Shown here: positions 6,090-8,655 of the stretch, piece after piece
How the letters are laid out: each line of letters opens with the position of its first letter
Numbering within the stretch: position 1 is the stretch's first letter
Assembly: GCA_964405375.1 (NCBI GenBank)
Contig: CAYONQ010000094.1
Coordinates: forward strand, 1-8,655
Origin: CAYONQ01 sp964405375
Lineage (GTDB): Bacteria; Planctomycetota; Phycisphaerae; Sedimentisphaerales; Anaerobacaceae
Reading direction: 5' to 3'
Length of the DNA stretch: 8,655 nt
Notes under the pieces: model-generated
What the model was told of the DNA's origin: nothing
Seen by the model: only the letters and a program-made list of their open reading frames with translations
Databases searched by the model: none
Made by a program: the position numbers and the translations under genes

Positions 6090-6395
6090 CTAATTATTTT
6101 CAGGCCGATAGTAGCGGCTCGTTGCTCCACCAACGGCTTCTTTTTCGCATAGAATCTCTCTTATTTCCGAAAGGGTCTTCGTCTTCTTAAGCTCGATAAT
6201 CTTCGACAACCTCTCGAACACGGTCTCATCGTAAAGTCGATGTCCGCCCTCCGTCCATTGCCTTTCCTGGATAAGCCCCATTATCGTGTAGTTGTGAATG
6301 GTTTGCCGTGAAAAGGGGGTGTAGCGAACTAACTCACCGATTCGATAGAGCTTGGCAGGTACTTGTAATGCGTGACTTTTGACTTTTGTCTGCAT
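6090..6395 (-). CDS. Short MerR-type helix-turn-helix regulator
   Basis: The 101-residue protein is nearly all MerR-type DNA-binding domain. YRIGELVRYTPFSRQTIHNYTIMGLI (17-42) forms the helix-turn-helix. The wing contains EGGHRLYD (49-56). Two further helices (about 58-86) end in LSEIREIL. The usual recognition-helix end RYY reads H34-N35-Y36. The long dimerisation helix and effector-binding domain of classical MerR proteins are missing, so no metal or drug ligand is suggested; this resembles the small MerR-like or excisionase-like group. Start: ATG at 6395 with AAGAGGG 8 nt upstream; stop TAG. It lies 283 nt before flgB in the same direction, so control of the flagellar genes is possible but unproven. 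Confidence 0.8.
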   Translation of the reverse strand: MQTKVKSHALQVPAKLYRIGELVRYTPFSRQTIHNYTIMGLIQERQWTEGGHRLYDETVFERLSKIIELKKTKTLSEIREILCEKEAVGGATSRYYRPENN

Positions 6396-6470
6396 TGCTG
6401 AAACCCTCTTTCTAAAGAATTTTTAAGACTCGATAGTTAAAAAATTCAAAGGCCTAAAAGACAATACCTT

Positions 6471-6593
6471 ATGGTCAAAACACTTCTGATTGTTACTGTC
6501 GGTCTCTCCATCTTTGTTCATTACTATTCGTCGCCTTTATTTGCCGCTGTTTACTGTCTGCATCTAAGTGGCCGTATCACAAATCGCCCTTAA
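6471..6593 (+). CDS. Possible 40-residue hydrophobic peptide
   Basis: An open frame from ATG (6471) to TAA (6591-6593) encodes 40 residues: a short basic start (MVK), a hydrophobic stretch at about 5-16 (LLIVTVGLSIFV), then SSPLFAA and a short polar end. This looks like a signal peptide or single membrane segment. It diverges from the merR-type gene and ends 9 bp before the inverted-repeat element at 6603. No Shine-Dalgarno sequence precedes the ATG and no family is recognised, so it may be chance. Confidence 0.2.
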   Translation: MVKTLLIVTVGLSIFVHYYSSPLFAAVYCLHLSGRITNRP

Positions 6594-6602
6594 TAATTCT
6601 TT

Positions 6603-6733
6603 TGCTCTGTTGAAATGCTTCGTTGTCATTCTGAGCGCGGCGAAGAATCTCGTTGTTTTCGAGCTGTAGAGAGATTCTTCACTTCGCTGCGCTTCGTTCA
6701 GAATGACAATTTTTACATGTTTTCAACAGAGCA
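6603..6733. mobile_element. MITE-like inverted-repeat element, 131 bp
   Basis: The ends are a perfect 13-bp terminal inverted repeat (TGCTCTGTTGAAA at 6603-6615, complement at 6721-6733). Inside are two more paired blocks: TTGTCATTCTGA 6623-6634 with its complement 6698-6709, and GAAGAATCTC 6642-6651 with 6671-6680. The whole can fold into one long hairpin with a 19-nt loop. The flanks TAATTCTTT (6594-6602) and TAACTCTTT (6734-6742) match at 8 of 9 bases and abut the element exactly, as a target-site duplication would. No coding capacity. The end TGCTCTGTTG recalls IS6-family termini (GGCTCTGTTGCAA), but that family link is only suggestive. Confidence 0.65.
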
Positions 6734-6803
6734 TAACTCTTTCTAAATTAGAGGTTGTTTACTTTGTTAAAGATTATTTACCTTTGTTACCTCATATAAA
6801 TGT

Positions 6804-6822
6804 ATTTTACGTTTTGTAAAAT
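6804..6822. promoter_or_regulatory. Operator-like palindrome
   Basis: ATTTTAC (6804-6810) and GTAAAAT (6816-6822) form a perfect 7-bp inverted repeat with a 5-bp centre, followed by a further GTAAAA (6823-6828). Just upstream are two similar TTTAC-TTTGTTA stretches about 20 bp apart (6758-6789). AT-rich dyads of this size are typical binding sites for dimeric regulators. Nothing identifies the binder. Confidence 0.3.
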
Positions 6823-6850
6823 GTAAAACCTATTTTAGCTGATGTCAAAC

Positions 6851-6920
6851 TTTTTTTGGGTTTTTTTAAAATTTTTTTCGAAAAAGACTTGGTGTTTTTT
6901 TGCGATGAGCCGTGTTTTTT
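6851..6920. promoter_or_regulatory. Phased T-tracts, predicted bent DNA upstream of the diguanylate cyclase gene
   Basis: T7 runs begin at 6851, 6861 and 6872, an A5 run lies at 6881-6885, and further T runs begin at 6895 (T7) and 6915 (T6). The first three are spaced 10-11 bp apart and the later ones at about two turns, the arrangement that produces intrinsic curvature. It lies 130-240 bp before the ATG at 7093 and just before the 22-bp repeat array, so an architectural role in promoter control is plausible. Confidence 0.5.
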
Positions 6921-6996
6921 ACCAAATACCCCAAGCCAACTATCCGATAGATGAACAGAGGTGAAATTTGTGGTTAGCAGTCCGCTGGGCCGTACA

Positions 6997-7084
6997 AATG
7001 GCTTGAGACAATACTGCCAATGGCTCAAGACCGTATTGCCAACGGCTCAAGGCCTCGCCGCAAATGGCCTAAGACTATACTGTT
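6997..7084 (+). repeat. Four tandem 22-bp direct repeats upstream of the diguanylate cyclase gene
   Basis: Units at 6997-7018, 7019-7040, 7041-7062 and 7063-7084 are contiguous, without spacers. All four share AA at positions 1-2, GGC at 4-6, AG at 10-11, C at 13 and G at 20. The approximate core is AATGGCTCAAGAC followed by a TA-TG tail. Unit 3 is the most diverged. A 22-bp period is two helical turns, so equivalent bases face the same side. The array ends 8 bp before the ATG at 7093, consistent with serial binding sites for a regulator over the promoter. Confidence 0.75.
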
Positions 7085-7092
7085 TTTGAACT

Positions 7093-8169
7093 ATGCAGCA
7101 GGACGGCAAAAATTCTGAAAACACCGGTAAGGACCCCGGCAGCATTTCCATGCTTGAGCGGGTAACCCCGCTGGCCCGGCAAATCAACTGCCTTGACATC
7201 GAACGAATAGCCGGTATTTGCATTAAAAACATCCCCAGCCTGGTTGGTGCAAGGTTTGCTTCGCTGTATGTGCTTGATGAGACAAACAACATTTTGCACC
7301 TGAAAAAATCCAGTCACCCGTTCCTCATAAACAAGATAGTTTCGCTGAATCAAAATCCGCCGTCTCCAATGGTTATGGCCGTAAGAAGCAAAGAGCTTAT
7401 ATTGGCAACCGACATAGACGCACACAAGAAACCTATAATCAGGAAATCACAACGTGTCTTTGCCGAAAATTACGAGACCAGAAATTGTGTGATTGTACCT
7501 CTTGTCTGTCAGGACAGGGTGGTCGGAGCGCTCAATCTGGCGGACAAAATCGATGATGTCGCCTTCAGTCGTGAGGATATAGCGCTTATCGAGCTGTTCA
7601 GCCAGCTGGTTGGTGCGTCAATCGGCAATGTAAAGCTGTTTGAGAAGATACAACGCCAGGCCACGACAGACGGTCTGACCGGCCTTGTGAACCACAAAAC
7701 ATTTTACGAAACCCTCGAAAAGGAGCTGTGGCGGTCCAGGCGGTACGGCGGCCAAATCTCTCTTATTATGGTCGATATCGACAATCTCAAAAAGATAAAC
7801 GACACCTACGGCCATCGCGCCGGCGACAGAGTCATCAGGGAAATCAGCAGAAAGATAAAACAATGTATCCGCCAAATCGATACCGCAGCACGCTACGGCG
7901 GTGATGAGTTTGCCGTCGTTTTGCCCAATACGGCACTGGCCGACGCTGTTATTGTTGCCGAGCGTATGGTCGATACGGTGGCAAATTCCCCTATAACCTG
8001 GAAAAGGGAACAGATAACGCTGTCTATCAGCGTAGGGCTCGGCCAGTATGATTCTGATACTAAGCCGGAAGATATTACAGGTCATTCCGACGAGGCACTG
8101 TACACGGCCAAGCAGGCGGGGAAAAGTACGGTGCGAATCTTCGAGCCATCCCCCAACTCAAAACCGTAA
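7093..8169 (+). CDS. GAF-GGDEF diguanylate cyclase
   Basis: The 358-residue protein should make cyclic di-GMP from two GTP, a second messenger favouring surface life over swimming. An N-terminal GAF sensor domain (about 22-180) binds an unknown ligand. The GGDEF domain (about 191-350) has DGLTGLVN (193-200), metal-binding D228 in MVDIDNLKKINDTYGH, and the active-site GGDEF at 269-273. RQID (260-263) lies exactly five residues before it, the canonical RxxD product-inhibition site. No membrane segment or signal peptide was seen, so it is cytoplasmic. The start is uncertain: an in-frame TGA at 7087-7089 blocks extension, no Shine-Dalgarno precedes the ATG at 7093, and the alternative Met20 (7150) also lacks a well-placed one. 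It is the only convincing plus-strand gene, preceded by bent DNA and 22-bp repeats. Confidence 0.93.
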   Translation: MQQDGKNSENTGKDPGSISMLERVTPLARQINCLDIERIAGICIKNIPSLVGARFASLYVLDETNNILHLKKSSHPFLINKIVSLNQNPPSPMVMAVRSKELILATDIDAHKKPIIRKSQRVFAENYETRNCVIVPLVCQDRVVGALNLADKIDDVAFSREDIALIELFSQLVGASIGNVKLFEKIQRQATTDGLTGLVNHKTFYETLEKELWRSRRYGGQISLIMVDIDNLKKINDTYGHRAGDRVIREISRKIKQCIRQIDTAARYGGDEFAVVLPNTALADAVIVAERMVDTVANSPITWKREQITLSISVGLGQYDSDTKPEDITGHSDEALYTAKQAGKSTVRIFEPSPNSKP

Positions 8170-8336
8170 ATCGCAAATCGCAAAACAACGGAAGAACTGA
8201 AATTCAGAACTAAAATTATCCGGAATTTTTTAAAAACACCGATTTTTGGGGTTTATTTTAAAGTGGGATGTGGGTTTTTCAGGTTAAAAATGAGGGTCAG
8301 GGGGTTAATCTGTAGGGTTTGGGTAAGATAGGCAAG
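8170..8336. other. Gene-less AT-rich spacer after the diguanylate cyclase gene
   Basis: No gene or convincing terminator is seen. The stop codon region overlaps a 7-bp doublet (AAATCGC at 8168-8174 and 8175-8181). A small palindrome, CTGAA-A-TTCAG, follows shortly after. The remainder is AT-rich and then G-rich on the plus strand. Minus-strand open frames across 8297-8616 encode only low-complexity F/S/P-rich peptides and are not credible genes. Confidence 0.4.
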
Positions 8337-8444
8337 AAAAAAATGGAGAAAAATGAAGAAAAATAGAGAAAAAAAGCAAAAAATGGAGAAAAAATGAGAA
8401 AAATAGGTACGTTTTTGGGAAAAAAAGAGAAAAAAAGAGAAAAA
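8337..8444. repeat. Array of phased A-tracts, predicted strongly curved DNA
   Basis: A-runs of five to seven bases begin at 8337, 8349, 8359, 8369, 8378, 8389, 8399, 8420, 8430 and 8440. The mean spacing is about 10.3 bp when 8399-8420 is counted as two turns, so all the tracts lie on one face of the helix. Intervening bases are mostly TGGAG, TGAAG, TAGAG or GAG. Phased A-tracts are the classic cause of intrinsic curvature. It also looks like a degenerate 10-bp tandem repeat, matching the 8-10 bp doublets beside it. Confidence 0.65.
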
Positions 8445-8460
8445 GAGAGACGGATTTTAA

Positions 8461-8655
8461 CCGCAGAGAGCGCAAAAACCGCAGAGATTTTCTGGACAGG
8501 ATGACAGGATTTTTTAGGCCACAAAAAGGCACAAAAAGCCAGAATTTTTCAACCGCGGATTTCACGGATTGCGCGGAGGGGAATTGACCACGAAGGCACG
8601 AAGAGAAATCAGACACAGATTGGCACGGATTTTGGATAAAAAATAGCCACGAAAA
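8461..8655. repeat. Mosaic of eroded 8-10 bp tandem doublets
   Basis: Six different short tandem repeats follow each other. CCGCAGAGA occurs at 8461-8469 and 8479-8487 around a diverged copy (three 9-bp units). GACAGGAT occurs twice at 8495-8510. GCCACAAAAA/GGCACAAAAA lies at 8518-8537. GGATTTCAC/GGATTGCGC lies at 8557-8574. CACGAAGG/CACGAAGA lies at 8589-8604. CACAGATTGG and a CACGGATTTT copy lie at 8614-8633. The last bases (CCACGAA at 8648-8654) begin another doublet that leaves the window. No gene is present. Confidence 0.7.

Noticed and set aside
6891..6903. Sigma-54 site before the diguanylate cyclase gene (GG...TTTGC)
   Set aside because: The GG-GC spacer is 9 nt instead of the strict 10.
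6924..6950. Sigma-28 promoter before the diguanylate cyclase gene
   Set aside because: TCCGATAG resembles the -10, but no TAAAGTTT-like -35 is found at the required 11-nt spacing.
6807..7028. Minus-strand open frame of 73 codons
   Set aside because: It crosses the T-tract and the first 22-bp repeats and reads as Lys/Ser-rich low complexity with no family resemblance.
6997..7084. CRISPR array
   Set aside because: The repeats are directly contiguous with no unique spacers, and no cas genes are present.
8297..8616. Minus-strand open frames of 75 and 103 codons
   Set aside because: They are translations of the phased A-tract array and tandem doublets (low-complexity Phe/Ser/Leu/Pro), with no domain; not genes.

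Overview
The window most resembles chromosomal DNA of a flagellated planctomycete-type bacterium, perhaps of the Phycisphaerae/Sedimentisphaerales group. That placement is an inference. It rests on a WhiG/FliA-type flagellar sigma factor next to flgB, a very short MerR-type regulator, coding DNA of intermediate GC (about 55% in a sampled stretch of dapF), and gene-poor gaps filled with eroded 8-10 bp tandem doublets (CCGCAGAGA, GACAGGAT, CACGAAGG, GGATTTCAC types). I have seen such doublets often in planctomycete genomes, but they are not exclusive to them. No rRNA, tRNA or CRISPR array was seen.

Layout, left to right. Positions 1-436 have no convincing gene. They hold a good minus-strand intrinsic terminator (51-81) and possibly a small RNA ending there. 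Positions 437-1822 (minus) encode an NtrC-family sigma-54 activator with its own strong sigma-70-type promoter (1878-1905). Positions 2035-2913 (minus) encode diaminopimelate epimerase, dapF. Positions 3102-3980 (minus) encode an AT-richer SAM-dependent methyltransferase with a TTGATG/TATAAT promoter, possibly acquired. Positions 4403-5179 (minus, GTG start) encode fliA and 5390-5806 (minus) encode flgB. Between them lies a near-consensus flagellar sigma-28 promoter (5333-5359) reading into fliA. Positions 6090-6395 (minus) encode a 101-residue MerR-type DNA-binding protein upstream of flgB in the same direction.

Positions 6396-7092 form a non-coding region of unusual density. It contains a possible 40-residue hydrophobic peptide, a 131-bp MITE-like inverted-repeat element with an imperfect 9-bp flanking duplication, a small operator-like palindrome, phased T-tracts (bent DNA), and four tandem 22-bp repeats that stop 8 bp before the only plus-strand gene. 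That gene (7093-8169) encodes a soluble GAF-GGDEF diguanylate cyclase with an intact RxxD inhibition site. Downstream lie an array of A-tracts phased at about 10.3 bp (8337-8444) and a mosaic of 8-10 bp doublets running off the window edge.

Functional theme: flgB, fliA and perhaps the MerR-type protein form a small flagellar cluster in which FliA appears to drive its own gene. The c-di-GMP synthase is a natural candidate for controlling the motile/sessile switch, and the sigma-54 activator could act on the weak -24/-12 site in front of flgB. Those links are inferred from proximity and known family roles, not shown by the sequence. dapF (lysine and peptidoglycan precursor synthesis) and the methyltransferase look unrelated to motility. 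The most unusual structures are the bent DNA plus 22-bp repeat array in front of the diguanylate cyclase, the fliA autoregulatory promoter, and the MITE-like element.
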